Shown here one piece after another: positions 48,992 to 57,946 of a DNA stretch of 64,000 nucleotides (positions within the stretch are counted from its first letter, which is position 1; every line of letters begins with the position of its first letter). Under the pieces are notes generated by a model. The model searched no databases, was not told the DNA's origin, and was given only the letters and a program-made list of their open reading frames with translations. The stretch is taken from the NCBI GenBank assembly GCA_001184205.1, contig LBMP01000001.1, forward strand, positions 772,001 to 836,000. The letters run 5' to 3'. The position numbers and the translations under genes were made by a program. This stretch comes from Desulfocarbo indianensis (GTDB taxonomy: Bacteria > Desulfobacterota > Desulfarculia > Desulfarculales > Desulfarculaceae).

Positions 48992-49018
48992 GCGGACCGG
49001 TCTGTCCGCGCTTTTCTT
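48992..49018 (+). terminator. Intrinsic terminator of the MCP gene
   Basis: GCGGAC / GTCCGC stem with a six-base loop followed by GCTTTTCTT, 15 bases past the stop. Confidence 0.65.
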
Positions 49019-49081
49019 AATGCCCGCAGCCGGTTATCTCTAGGTAGCGCCAGGCGGCCCCAGCGGCCCCCCTGGCGGGGG

Positions 49082-49447
49082 CTAGCCAAAATAAGTGGCC
49101 CGGCTGTCCTCGGATTCCCAGGCCGATACCCGGGCCATGCTCACCCCGGCGGGCAGCAACTGGCTGATTTCCTCATAAAGGTATTTGGCAATGAGCTCCG
49201 AGGAGGGGTTCAGTTCGTCGAAAGGCTTGATTTCATTGAGGTAACAATGGTCGAGCCGGTCCATCACCTGGTTCATGGCCGCCTTCAGCTCGCCGAAATC
49301 CATGATCAGGCCGGCCTGGTCCAGGGTATCGCCCCGCACCACCACCTCCACCCGCCAATTGTGCCCGTGCAAGGCCTCGCAACGGCCCTTGAAGTTGCGC
49401 AGGGAATGAGCCGCGGCAAAGCGGCCGGTAACCATCAGTTCGTACAC
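49082..49447 (-). CDS. queD: 6-carboxytetrahydropterin synthase (QueD/PTPS family)
   Basis: A 121-residue enzyme of the preQ0/queuosine route, converting 7,8-dihydroneopterin triphosphate. Zinc His ligands and the catalytic Cys are visible in FAAAHSLRNF and GRCEALHGHNW; MDFGELK and LDHCYLNE are typical. The GTG at 49447 starts four bases after the zinc-ribbon gene's stop, so the two are an operon. Other queuosine genes are not here. Confidence 0.9.
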   Translation of the reverse strand: MYELMVTGRFAAAHSLRNFKGRCEALHGHNWRVEVVVRGDTLDQAGLIMDFGELKAAMNQVMDRLDHCYLNEIKPFDELNPSSELIAKYLYEEISQLLPAGVSMARVSAWESEDSRATYFG

Positions 49448-49451
49448 GTCG

Positions 49452-49910
49452 CTATTCCTCCGTGGCCTCGGCGGGCCCCGCGAAAGGCTTGCCGCATTCG
49501 GTGCATTTGCCGTCCGGTCCGATGATGCCGATGCACATGCCGTCCGAGCAGGCGATGCGCTGGTCGGGGTCGAAGCCGCCGGCGGTCTCTGGCTCGGCGC
49601 CGATGCCCTGGCTGGCGCCGCAATAGCGGCAATAGGCGTCGCCCTCTTCCAGGCCCTGGCCGCACTCGCCGCAGGACACGCCGTGGACGTGGGCGTCCTC
49701 CGGGGCCAGGGCCGCGCCGCAGTCGGGGCAGTATTTATGCCTGGGCAGGGCCTCGGCCCCGCAGGAGGAACAGGTCAGGAGCTTGGGCTCCTCGCTGCCG
49801 GTGAGTTGATGGCCGCAGTGGTGGCAGAAATCGGCGCCGGCCAGCGCCTTGCGGCCGCAACTCTCGCAGGTGAGCGCGGGCAGTTCCTTTTGGCAATGCG
49901 GGCAGTCCAT
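49452..49910 (-). CDS. Multi-zinc-ribbon protein
   Basis: A 152-residue protein packed with CxxC knuckles: CPHC, CESC, CHHC, CSSC, CPDC, CGEC, CRYC and CTEC, arranged as about four zinc ribbons. No catalytic domain, signal peptide or membrane helix. Double zinc ribbon proteins often act as structural or nucleic-acid/protein adaptors; the role here is unknown. Co-transcribed with queD, with a consensus-like promoter upstream. Confidence 0.8.
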   Translation of the reverse strand: MDCPHCQKELPALTCESCGRKALAGADFCHHCGHQLTGSEEPKLLTCSSCGAEALPRHKYCPDCGAALAPEDAHVHGVSCGECGQGLEEGDAYCRYCGASQGIGAEPETAGGFDPDQRIACSDGMCIGIIGPDGKCTECGKPFAGPAEATEE

Positions 49911-49966
49911 GATTTGCTCCCTGGCAATGGTTGGACAAATATCTCTGGTCCTGGCTTATGATAGCG

Positions 49967-49995
49967 ATTGTCACGTCAGCGGGCGAGCTTGTCAA
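49967..49995 (-). promoter_or_regulatory. Sigma-70-type promoter of the zinc-ribbon/queD operon
   Basis: On the minus strand a perfect TTGACA and GACAAT with 17 bases between, about 57 bases before the start codon. Confidence 0.6.
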
Positions 49996-50021
49996 GACTT
50001 TGCGGTGGGGGCCGGGTCCGG

Positions 50022-50050
50022 TTGACAAGCCCCCATCGCCGTGATAGTCT
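50022..50050 (+). promoter_or_regulatory. Sigma-70-type promoter of the VCBS-like gene
   Basis: Perfect TTGACA and TAGTCT separated by 17 bases, about 70 bases before the start. It is back to back with the divergent zinc-ribbon promoter. Confidence 0.6.
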
Positions 50051-50123
50051 ACAAATTCAGCGTGGTTAGCTTACATGACCCAGCCAAGGCACCAGCCCCT
50101 AAGGGGGCGGGAGGAATATGCAT

Positions 50124-51857
50124 ATGGCGCGTTGCCTTGTCCGCCGGACGGCCGTGTTGCCCCTGGCGCTCGTTCTGCTGTTTGCCCTGGCCGTCCCGGC
50201 CTTCGCCGCCGCCCCCCAAAGGGTGGTGATTCTGCCCTTCACCGCCAACGCCAAGGATGATATTTCGTTTCTGGTCAAAGGCGTGCGCGACATGCTGGCC
50301 ACCCGCCTGGCCTGGCAGGACAAGGTCACCGTGATCGAGCCCGATCTGGTGGCCCCGGTCATGAAACAGATACCGCCGCCCTACAACGACGCCAAGGCGG
50401 TGGAGGTGGGCAAGAAGCTCACCGCCGACGTGGTGGTTTTCGGCTCCATAACCGCCATGGGCCAGGCGGTGAGCGTGGACGCCAAGGTGGTGCAGGTGGA
50501 CAAGCCCGACGCCACGCCGCTGACCGCCTTTGTGCAGGCCTCGGATTTGGATCAGGTGATTCCGCGCATCAATGATTTTGCCATGCGCATCAACGCCGAT
50601 CTCTTCGAGCGGCCCGAGGCCAAGGCCGCCATGAAGAAGGCCGAGGAAAAGGCCAAGGAGATGGCCCAGCTCGAACAGGGCGAGGCCCAGCCGCAGCAGC
50701 GGCCGCTCTCCGGCGAGGAGGACGACCTGCCCTCCACCGTGAGCCCCCTGAACCCGCTCTTTCTGCGGAGCCTCTCGGGCGTGGAGTCCGACCGCTATTG
50801 GCGCAGCCCGCGCATAGACGGCCAGCTCACTTCCATCGCGGTGGCCGATATCGATCTGGACGGCAAGAACGAAGTGGTGGCCCTGCTGGAAGACAGCCTG
50901 AGGATCTACCGCCTGTCGGGCAGGCACTTCGGCCTGGTCTCCGAATTCAAGGACGGCCCCACCGGCAAATACATGTTCGTGGACGCCGCCGACATAGACG
51001 GCGACGGCCGGCCCGAGATATTCGTTTCCAACCTGAACAACTACACCATCCAAAGCTTCGTGCTCAAATGGGACCCCAAGGGCGGCCTGCAATACATCGC
51101 CAAGGACCTGCCCTATTTCTTCCGCGTGCAGCCCAACCCCACCGGCAAGGGCCATATTCTCTTGGGCCAGAAAAAGGACGTGGTGGAGCCCATGGTGGGG
51201 CCCATCTACTACATGAAGGCCGAGGGCGGCACCTACGTGCCCACCGACAAGACGGTGACCAAGCCCCTCAAGGCGGCCAACCTCTTTAACGTGCTCCTGG
51301 CCGATCTGAACAAATCGGGCCGGGCCATGACGTTAATGATCGGGCTCAGCTACGATCTCATGGTGTTCTCCCCCGGCGGCGAGCGCCTGTATCAGGGCGG
51401 CGAGGTCTACAACGCCTCGGACAAGATCATCAAGGTTCCGCCGGCCAGCCAGTTGGACAATCCCGGCTGGGACGAGGGCTGGTACTTCCTGCCCACCCGC
51501 ATGGTGCTCTCCGATCTGGACAAGGACGGGCGCAGCGAGGTGGTGGTGGTGCGCAACCTGGACCGCATGGGCGGGCTCCTGGGCAGGATGCGCATGTATT
51601 ACCAGGGCACCATCTATTCGCTGTATTGGAACGGCATGTCCATGGTGGAGAACTGGCGCACCCCGCGCATCGGCGGCTACATCACCGATTACACCATCGC
51701 CGACGTGGGCAACGTGGGCCGGCCCGCCCTGGTCATGGCGGTGGCCACCACCGCCCTGGAGGGCATGTCCACCAAGGACAAGGGGCACATCGTGGCCTTT
51801 ACCCTCAAGCCCACGGCCACCAAGACCCCGGGCAAGCCCACGGGCCGCGGCCTATAG
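50124..51857 (+). CDS. Secreted protein: TolB-like N-terminal domain plus VCBS/FG-GAP-type propeller
   Basis: About 577 residues. After the signal peptide (AVLPLALVLLFALAVPAFA) a domain at about 30-165 (RVVILPFTANAKDDISFLVKG, GKKLTADVVVFGSITAMGQ) resembles the TolB/FlgT-like nucleotide-free alpha/beta fold. A coiled linker follows (190-215), then repeats with calcium-binding-like DIDLDGKNEVV, DIDGDGRPEIF, DLDKDGRSEVV, typical of FG-GAP/VCBS beta-propellers. GGAGG lies nine bases before the ATG at 50124 and only three before the ATG at 50118, so 50124 is used. Periplasmic or surface role likely; ligand unknown. Confidence 0.8.
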   Translation: MARCLVRRTAVLPLALVLLFALAVPAFAAAPQRVVILPFTANAKDDISFLVKGVRDMLATRLAWQDKVTVIEPDLVAPVMKQIPPPYNDAKAVEVGKKLTADVVVFGSITAMGQAVSVDAKVVQVDKPDATPLTAFVQASDLDQVIPRINDFAMRINADLFERPEAKAAMKKAEEKAKEMAQLEQGEAQPQQRPLSGEEDDLPSTVSPLNPLFLRSLSGVESDRYWRSPRIDGQLTSIAVADIDLDGKNEVVALLEDSLRIYRLSGRHFGLVSEFKDGPTGKYMFVDAADIDGDGRPEIFVSNLNNYTIQSFVLKWDPKGGLQYIAKDLPYFFRVQPNPTGKGHILLGQKKDVVEPMVGPIYYMKAEGGTYVPTDKTVTKPLKAANLFNVLLADLNKSGRAMTLMIGLSYDLMVFSPGGERLYQGGEVYNASDKIIKVPPASQLDNPGWDEGWYFLPTRMVLSDLDKDGRSEVVVVRNLDRMGGLLGRMRMYYQGTIYSLYWNGMSMVENWRTPRIGGYITDYTIADVGNVGRPALVMAVATTALEGMSTKDKGHIVAFTLKPTATKTPGKPTGRGL

Positions 51858-51881
51858 AACTCATTATCTTCCCGAACGCCG

Positions 51882-51911
51882 AGAGCCCCCGCCTAAGGGG
51901 GCTCTTTTTTT
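51882..51911 (+). terminator. Intrinsic terminator of the VCBS-like gene
   Basis: AGAGCCCCC / GGGGGCTCT stem, six-base loop, followed by a run of T, 25 bases past the stop. Confidence 0.9.
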
Positions 51912-52067
51912 GGGCGAGCATTTGCCGCCGCTTTGGCCGTACCGCCCTGGGGGCCCTCTTGTCGTCCAGGCATTAGCCGGGAAACCAGCGGCCGGTGGCG
52001 GTTGTTGCGGTTAGTCGGTCTTGAGGCTGGCGGTATTTTCTTCCGCGGAAAGAGGCATGGAAAGGGG

Positions 52068-52276
52068 AAAACGATTGCCGGTCCGCTCATGCCCAGGCGA
52101 CGCATGGCCGATGTGGCGGCCACCCGCTCCGGCGGAGTGCGGCGTGGGCTCCTGTGGGGACGGGCGCATCGGCTACGCGGAGCTGCTCGGCCCATTTGCC
52201 GATAACGGGCCAACCACTCGCACGCCTTGCGCCGGCTGATGCCAAGGCCCTGGGCCGCCTCCTGCGCGCGCTTTCC
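52068..52276 (-). pseudogene. Remnant of IS481-family transposase N-terminus
   Basis: Translating the minus strand gives AAQGLGISRRKACEWLARYR, then CARPHRSPRRTPPERVAA and RLGMSGPAIV, the helix-turn-helix and following segment of IS481-type transposases. It starts after a stop codon, lacks a start codon and the DDE catalytic domain, and ends at about 52068. No inverted repeats were found. The rest of 51912-52279 shows no gene. Confidence 0.65.
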
Positions 52277-52279
52277 TGG

Positions 52280-52897
52280 CTAAGGGCCCTCGATGCGGAT
52301 GGGGGTCACGATGGTGTGGGATTTCTTGCCCAGCATATCGCGCAGCACCGTCTCCAGCCGGTATTCCCCCGGCGGCAGGCCGGATAGCGAATAGGTGAAG
52401 CTGAGCGGCAGGCGGGAGGGGAAGTGGCGCGATTCGCCCTCGAAGCGGCCGAACTGGCGGCGGCCGCTCACCACGTGGCCCCAGGAATCCACCAGGTTGA
52501 AATCGGCGCTCATGAGGTAAGAGTAGGCGTCCTTTTCCTTGTCGTGGTTGACGCCGAAGCCCACCGGCTCCAGATAGAGGATCAGGGGCTCCGAGGGCCT
52601 ATACACGTTATCCACCCTGGGCAGATATTCGCCGAAACCGGTGGGCGGCGCGGCCACCAGATGCACTTCTATGGCCGTAAAGGGCAGGCGCTTCCAGGCG
52701 GCGGCCACGGCCCGGCGCAGGCCGTTCAGGGTGCGGGCGGGGTCTTTGTCCTTCAGCCCCAGCCGGGCCTGGTTCACCGCCTCCTCGAAATCCCTGGGCC
52801 CGGCCGGCGCGGCCTGGCCGGGGGATGGAGCCGCGCCGGCCGGCGCGGACAGGGCCAGGGCCGAGGCCAGCAGCCAGGCGGAAAGCCGAACCTTCAT
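52280..52897 (-). CDS. Unrecognised secreted protein
   Basis: A 205-residue exported protein (signal peptide MKVRLSAWLLASALALSAPA). The mature part begins with a low-complexity Ala/Pro linker, then a helical stretch (NQARLGLKDKDPARTLNGL) and a beta-rich domain of about 120 residues including PLILYLEPVGFG and SFTYSLSGLPPGEYRLETVL, like a small immunoglobulin-like fold. I do not recognise a family. It overlaps the stop/start of the glycosyltransferase operon upstream by four bases, suggesting a role near the envelope. Confidence 0.7.
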   Translation of the reverse strand: MKVRLSAWLLASALALSAPAGAAPSPGQAAPAGPRDFEEAVNQARLGLKDKDPARTLNGLRRAVAAAWKRLPFTAIEVHLVAAPPTGFGEYLPRVDNVYRPSEPLILYLEPVGFGVNHDKEKDAYSYLMSADFNLVDSWGHVVSGRRQFGRFEGESRHFPSRLPLSFTYSLSGLPPGEYRLETVLRDMLGKKSHTIVTPIRIEGP

Positions 52898-53661
52898 GAG
52901 ACGTCCCTTGGCGCGCGGTTCAGTTCCATGAGCCGGGCGTATTTGGTGAAGGTGTAGAGCGCCTCCAGGCGCGCGGCCAGGTAGCCGGCCCAGCCGTCCA
53001 GAAAACCCAGGCGCAGGACGTAGCGCCCCAAAAAGGCCCAGGCGCCGTGGCCCACCGCGGTGAGGGGGCCGGCCCGGCGGCCGGCGGCGGCCATCTGGCG
53101 GGCGGCCTCGGCGCTGTAGCGCTCCATGCGGCGCAAATATTGGCCCACCGTGGCGTAGGAGTGATGATGCACGTAGCCGGGCAGGCGGCCCAGGGGGCCC
53201 TCGGCGCTTAGCCTCTCGTGCACCTCGCGCCGTTCCCAGCGCGCCGCGCCGGCTCTAAAAAGCCGCAGATGCCGTTCCGGGAAAAACCCGCCGTGGCGCA
53301 GGAAGCGCCCGAAGAAAAACACCTTGTAATTCAATTCAAAGGCCCGCTCTTTGGGAGGAGGGCCGGTTTTCAGGGCGTTGAGGGCGGCGGCCAGCTCGGC
53401 GTCCGGCCTTTCGTCGGCGTCCAGGAACAATAGCCAATCGCCCCGGCACAGGGAGGCCGCGTGATTGCGCTGGTCGGCGTAGCCGGTCCAGGCCCTGGCC
53501 CGCACCAGCGCCCCGGCTTGTTCCAGGATGCGCAGGGTGGCGTCCTGGGAGCCCGAGTCCACGGCCACGATCTCGTCGGCAAAGGGCTTGACCGCCTCCA
53601 GCCAGGCGGGCAGGTTGGCCGCCTCGTCCTGGCAGATCAGGGCCACGCTGAGAAGGGCCAT
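52894..53661 (-). CDS. GT2 glycosyltransferase, WaaE/KdtX-like (LPS core type)
   Basis: A 255-residue GT-A enzyme: VALICQDEAANLPAWLEAVKP, VDSGSQDATLRI, and DWLLFLDADERPD with the DxD-like acidic motif, then FPERHLRLFR. The size and motifs match WaaE/KdtX beta-1,4-glucosyltransferases that decorate LPS inner core. The C-terminal helices (YVLRLGFLDGWAGYLAARL) may contact the membrane. Operon with a polysaccharide deacetylase and a GT4 enzyme. Confidence 0.83.
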   Translation of the reverse strand: MALLSVALICQDEAANLPAWLEAVKPFADEIVAVDSGSQDATLRILEQAGALVRARAWTGYADQRNHAASLCRGDWLLFLDADERPDAELAAALNALKTGPPPKERAFELNYKVFFFGRFLRHGGFFPERHLRLFRAGAARWERREVHERLSAEGPLGRLPGYVHHHSYATVGQYLRRMERYSAEAARQMAAAGRRAGPLTAVGHGAWAFLGRYVLRLGFLDGWAGYLAARLEALYTFTKYARLMELNRAPRDVS

Positions 53662-53663
53662 GG

Positions 53664-54449
53664 CTAAAGCCGGCTCCGGGCCCGCGACATCTTCAGCCTG
53701 AAATCCAGCATGTCGTCCGAACGCTTGACTATGATGCGCGGCAGGCTGAGCCGGTCGGTGGCATGCACGATCATGCCGGGCCGGGTGGTGCAGGCCATGG
53801 TGAAGCCCGCCCTGGAGGTGGCCTGGCGCACCTGGTCGTTGAACAGGCCGTAGGGATAGGAAAAGACCCTGGCCGGCTTGCCCAGAAGATCGGTGAGCGC
53901 CTTTTGGCAGCCGGTGATCTCCCGCATCAGCCCCCGGTCGTCCAGGGCGGTGAGGTCGTGATGATTGTGCGAGTGGCCGCCGAACTCCACGCCCCGGGCG
54001 GCCAGCTCCAAGATCTGGGCCCGGCTGAGCAGGGGCTCCTCGGGTTCGCCCTTGTCCCGGTCCCAGGCGTTGGCCCCGTCCACCTCGGCGGTGACCAGAA
54101 ACACGGTGGCCGCCATGCCGCGCTCCCGGAGCAGGGGCCAGGCCTCGTCGTAGAAATTGGCGAAGCCGTCGTCAAAGGTGATCGCCACCGGCCTGGCCGG
54201 GGCGTCGGCGCTTAGGGCCCGGCTCAGGGTGACCGCCTGGTAGCCGTGGCCCAGGAGCCAGTCCAGCTGGCGGGCGAAACGCCGCGGCGCCACCCTGAGC
54301 TTGGCCAGGCCGCTGCCGTTCAAATTGTCGGTGATGTGGTGGTACATGAGCAGGGGCACCCCCCGGCGGGGAGCCCGCCACCAGTTGTAGCGCAGGGACA
54401 GGCCCAGGGCCGCCAGTCCCGCCGCCGCGCCGCCCAGCCAATCCAGCAT
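53664..54449 (-). CDS. Polysaccharide deacetylase (NodB/CE4 family)
   Basis: A 261-residue protein. An N-terminal hydrophobic helix (WLGGAAAGLAALGLSL) anchors or exports it. The CE4 catalytic motifs are visible: MYHHITD, ITFDDGFANFYDEA (metal/base Asp) and EFGGHSHNHHDL (two His metal ligands). It removes N-acetyl groups from a glycan, probably LPS or exopolysaccharide. The ATG overlaps the GT4 stop codon by one base (TGATG). Confidence 0.88.
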   Translation of the reverse strand: MLDWLGGAAAGLAALGLSLRYNWWRAPRRGVPLLMYHHITDNLNGSGLAKLRVAPRRFARQLDWLLGHGYQAVTLSRALSADAPARPVAITFDDGFANFYDEAWPLLRERGMAATVFLVTAEVDGANAWDRDKGEPEEPLLSRAQILELAARGVEFGGHSHNHHDLTALDDRGLMREITGCQKALTDLLGKPARVFSYPYGLFNDQVRQATSRAGFTMACTTRPGMIVHATDRLSLPRIIVKRSDDMLDFRLKMSRARSRL

Positions 54450-55570
54450 CAGCCCCCCCCCTTGGCGGCCCGGGCCCGGGCATACACCTCCTCGGTGGCT
54501 TCCAGCATGTGGCCCAGGGAATATTCAGCCTCCACCATGCTCCGGCCTTCCCGCCCCAGCCTGGTCCGCAAATCCGCATCGTCCAAGAGAGCCAGCACCG
54601 CCTGGGTCAAGGGCTCCGCCTGGCCGGGGGGCACCAGGAGCCCGGTTTGGCCGTGGCGCACCACCTCCGGGATGTCTCCCGCCTGGGAGGCGGCCACGGC
54701 CCGGCCGCAGGCCAGCTCTTGCAGCACGGCCTGGGGAACTCCTTCGTTGCGGTCGCTGGTCAATACGCACACGGTGCACAAGGGCAGTATACGCTGAACA
54801 TCCTCGCGATGTCCGGTCATAATCACGGCCGGGCGCAGATTCATCTCGTCCAGATAGCGGTTTACCCGTTCCCAGCCGGGACCGTGGCCCACGATGAGGA
54901 AGCGGGTCTCCGGCCGCCGGGCCAGCACCTCTTTGGCCATGGCGCAGAAGATATCGTGGCGCTTCCAGCTTCTGAGCACCGCCACCATGGCCACCACCGG
55001 CGCGCCGGGGGCTATGCCCAGTTCGCCGTAAAGCTCCGTCTCCGGCGGGGAAGGCTTGAAGAATTCGGTGTCCACCCCGGTGGGCAGCGAGACCACCCTC
55101 TGGGCCGGCAGGCCGTAGTCTTCTACCAGGTGCCGCCGGATGCCGCTGCCGGTGGTCACCACCATCTGGGGCAGCCGGTAGACCACGTTGAGGGGGTTTC
55201 TGCTCACCGGCGCGCTCAGGTGGCGGGTGCGCACGCAGGCCGCGCCGCTTAGGCGAGCCGCCATGCCGCCCAGCCAGGAATCCACCGAGGAGTGGGTGTG
55301 GATGATCTGGAAACCGCCGCGCTTAAGGAGGCCCCTGAGCCTGAAAAGCGCGGGCAAATCCCAGGGGCCGGCCATGGCCAGGGGGTGGAAAACCAGGCCC
55401 GCGGCCTCGGCCCTTTGGCGCAGCTTGCCCTGGGGGCAGCCGGCCAACTCCACCTTGTGTCCCCTTTGGGCCAGTCCCCGGCATTCGGCCAGGATGCGAA
55501 TCTCCTGGCCTCCCCAGCCGTTGGACCATTCGGTATGCAAGACGCTGAGGGCTTTCATCCCTGACTTCAT
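54449..55570 (-). CDS. GT4-family glycosyltransferase
   Basis: The 373-residue enzyme begins with an N-terminal donor-binding type region (VLHTEWSNGWGGQEIRI) and has a GT-B C-terminal domain: VVAMVAVLRSWKRHDIF, FLIVGHGPGWERV and the Glu-x7-Glu motif in NEGVPQAVLQELACGRAVAA. It resembles WaaG-like LPS core or exopolysaccharide enzymes. Start at ATG 55570 (MKSGMKALSV); an alternate ATG at 55558 lies too close to its purine stretch. First gene of the operon with deacetylase and WaaE-like genes. Confidence 0.87.
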   Translation of the reverse strand: MKSGMKALSVLHTEWSNGWGGQEIRILAECRGLAQRGHKVELAGCPQGKLRQRAEAAGLVFHPLAMAGPWDLPALFRLRGLLKRGGFQIIHTHSSVDSWLGGMAARLSGAACVRTRHLSAPVSRNPLNVVYRLPQMVVTTGSGIRRHLVEDYGLPAQRVVSLPTGVDTEFFKPSPPETELYGELGIAPGAPVVAMVAVLRSWKRHDIFCAMAKEVLARRPETRFLIVGHGPGWERVNRYLDEMNLRPAVIMTGHREDVQRILPLCTVCVLTSDRNEGVPQAVLQELACGRAVAASQAGDIPEVVRHGQTGLLVPPGQAEPLTQAVLALLDDADLRTRLGREGRSMVEAEYSLGHMLEATEEVYARARAAKGGG

Positions 55571-55614
55571 ACGGCAGCCGGCCCTCCCCGTCAAGCTCCA
55601 GCGGCCCGGTGTGA

Positions 55615-55643
55615 TTGACAATTATGCCGTTTGGGTACTAATT
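55615..55643 (+). promoter_or_regulatory. Sigma-70-type promoter of rnc
   Basis: Perfect TTGACA and CTAATT with a 17-base spacer, about 20 bases before the GGAGG/ATG of rnc. Confidence 0.6.
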
Positions 55644-55661
55644 AGGGGGCAGGAGGTGGCG

Positions 55662-56384
55662 ATGGATGATTCCCGAAAATTGGCCCTGCAGGGGCTGGCC
55701 AGCGATATAGGCCATGATTTCCAGGATTTGAGCCTTCTGGACTGGGCCTTGAGCCACTCTTCCTGGGTGCATGAGCATCCTGACGAGGCCAACGGCAGCA
55801 ACGAGCGCCTGGAGTTTTTGGGCGACGCGGTTTTGGAACTGGTCATAACCGAGCATCTGTTCCGGCGCTTTCCCGAAGCCAACGAGGGCCAGCTCTCCAA
55901 GGCCCGTTCCGGCGTGGTCAACGAGAACCGCCTGGCGGCCACCGCCCGGGCCCTGAGCCTGGGCGAACACCTGCTATTGGGCAAGGGCGAGGAAGGCCAG
56001 GGCGGCCGCGACAAGCCTTCCATCCTGGCCGACGCCCTGGAAGCCATCGTGGCGGCGGTGTATCTGGACGGCGGGCTGGAGGCGGCCCGCGGCGTGCTGC
56101 AGGGGCTTTTGGCTGAGGTGGCCGAGCGCTCCCTGGCCCGCGCGCCCAAGCGCGATTTCAAGACCCGCTTGCAGGAGCGGGTGCAGGAGGCCCTGCACAT
56201 CACCCCGCGCTACAAGCTTTTGGCGGCCTCCGGGCCGGATCATGACAAGACCTTTCTGGTGGTCTGCCTGGTGGAGGAGCGCGAGGTGGCCCAGGGATCG
56301 GGCAAGTCCAAAAAGGAGGCCGAGCAGGAGGCCGCCCGCGCCGGCCTGGAGGTTCTGCAGCAGGAGGGCATGCTGCCCGCCTGA
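55662..56384 (+). CDS. rnc: Ribonuclease III
   Basis: A 240-residue double-stranded-RNA endonuclease. The catalytic signature ERLEFLGDAVLEL and the second acidic site DALEAIVAAVYLDGG are present, followed by a dsRNA-binding domain (DFKTRLQERVQEAL...GKSKKEAEQEAARAGL). ATG 55662 has GGAGG six bases upstream. It processes rRNA and mRNAs. Confidence 0.95.
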   Translation: MDDSRKLALQGLASDIGHDFQDLSLLDWALSHSSWVHEHPDEANGSNERLEFLGDAVLELVITEHLFRRFPEANEGQLSKARSGVVNENRLAATARALSLGEHLLLGKGEEGQGGRDKPSILADALEAIVAAVYLDGGLEAARGVLQGLLAEVAERSLARAPKRDFKTRLQERVQEALHITPRYKLLAASGPDHDKTFLVVCLVEEREVAQGSGKSKKEAEQEAARAGLEVLQQEGMLPA

Positions 56385-56476
56385 GCCCCCCGCATGCCGA
56401 TAAGGCGCGCCTATCCACTTCCCGCGCCGGGGCCCCCCTCATAAGGGCCGCGGCCCGCTTCAGCCCGGCCCCGGTC

Positions 56477-57841
56477 TCAGACCTCGGCGGCGATCTTGTA
56501 TTCGTTCAGCTTGTTGCGCAGGGTGCGCACCGAGATGCCCAGCATCTTGGCGGCGTGGGTGCGGTTGCCCGAGGTCTCCTCCAGGGCCAGATCGATGGCC
56601 TTGCGCTCCAGTTCGCGCAGGGTGGGCACCGGCCCGGCCAGCACCTCGGCCGCGGCGGCGTCGGCCTGGCCCCCGCCGGACATATGGTCGTCGAACATGA
56701 GGGCCTCCGGCGTGATTTCCGGGCTGGTGGCCAGGAGCACGGCGCGCTCCATGGTGTTCTGCAGCTCGCGCACGTTGCCGGGCCATTTCTGGGAGCCTAT
56801 GAGGCGGCGGGCCTCGGCGCCGAGGTTCAGGCCGGCTTTACGGTTTTCCTTGGCGAACACCTCCAGGAAGTGCTCGGCCAGAAGCATGAGGTCGCCGCCG
56901 CGTTCGCGGAGCGGCGGCACCTTCAGGGGGATCACGTTCAGCCGGTAGAAAAGGTCCTCGCGGAATTCGCCTTTGTCGATGTGCTCCTTCAGGTCGCGGT
57001 TGGTGGTGGCCACCACCCGCACGTCCACCGCCACCGGGTTCTTGCCGCCCACCCGGTCTATCTCGCCCTCTTGCAGCACCCGCAAAAGCTTGGCCTGCAA
57101 TGATATGGCCATCTCGGATATTTCGTCCAGAAGGATGGTGCCGCCGTGGGCCAGCTCGAACTTGCCCTGCTTGCGGGCGATGGCCCCGGTGAAGGCTCCC
57201 TTCTCATGGCCGAAAAGCTCGCTTTCCAAAAGCCCCTCGGGCAACGAGGCGCAATTGACCGCCACGAAGGGGCCGCCGGCCCGCGAGGATTTTTCGTGCA
57301 GGAAGCGGGCGAACAGCTCCTTGCCGGTGCCGCTTTCGCCGGAGATCAGCACCGTGGCGCGGCTGTCGGCCACGGCTTGGGCCATCTCCAGAAGCTTTTT
57401 CATGCGGGAGTCGTTGGTGACGATGGCCCTTTGCCGGGAGCCGGAGGAAACCGCCGCGCGGCGGGGGGCCAGAAGGGCGGCCACCGCCTCCTGGATCACC
57501 TCCAGGGTCAGGGTGGTCTTGGGATAGACGTCCTGGGCGCCCTCCTTCATGGCCGCCACCGCGCTCTCCACGCTGCCCTCGGAGGTGAGGATCACCACCG
57601 GGGTGCCGGGGGCCCGGCGCTTCACCTGGCGCAGGATTTCCATGCCGCCGGAATCGGGCAGGTTCATGGCGGTTATCACCAGGTCGAAATCGCCGTCCGC
57701 CGATAGGGCGGCCAAGGCCTCGGCCCCGGTGTCGCTGACCTTGACCTCGAAGCCCTGGCGGGAAAGATAGCCGCCCAGGCTCTTTAGAAGCTCCTGGTCG
57801 GCGTCGGCCACCAATATGCGTTTCACCGTGCCTTGACTCAT
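56477..57841 (-). CDS. NtrC-family sigma-54 activator with degenerate receiver (Asp to Ala)
   Basis: The 454 residues hold a receiver (about 8-125), AAA+ sigma-54 domain (145-380) with [16 protein letters not shown], the GAFTGA loop and GGTILLDEISEM, and a C-terminal Fis-type helix-turn-helix (NRTHAAKMLGISVRTLRNKL). In the receiver the phosphoacceptor position reads LVITAMNLPDSGG: Ala replaces the usual Asp. The Lys in DVYPKT and the Ser/Thr in ILTSEG remain. The protein is therefore probably not switched by phosphorylation, or is always active. It is just downstream (in transcription) of the AMIN/TPR gene. Confidence 0.9.
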   Translation of the reverse strand: MSQGTVKRILVADADQELLKSLGGYLSRQGFEVKVSDTGAEALAALSADGDFDLVITAMNLPDSGGMEILRQVKRRAPGTPVVILTSEGSVESAVAAMKEGAQDVYPKTTLTLEVIQEAVAALLAPRRAAVSSGSRQRAIVTNDSRMKKLLEMAQAVADSRATVLISGESGTGKELFARFLHEKSSRAGGPFVAVNCASLPEGLLESELFGHEKGAFTGAIARKQGKFELAHGGTILLDEISEMAISLQAKLLRVLQEGEIDRVGGKNPVAVDVRVVATTNRDLKEHIDKGEFREDLFYRLNVIPLKVPPLRERGGDLMLLAEHFLEVFAKENRKAGLNLGAEARRLIGSQKWPGNVRELQNTMERAVLLATSPEITPEALMFDDHMSGGGQADAAAAEVLAGPVPTLRELERKAIDLALEETSGNRTHAAKMLGISVRTLRNKLNEYKIAAEV

Positions 57842-57946
57842 GGCTGCTCGCGTTTCGCCTGCTTTGGCTGATCCGTGTCCTTAGCCCGCTCGAGTTCCTA
57901 TTTTAGGGAGCGGGCGCGATTAAGCAAGCCCGTCCCGCCATCGCCT

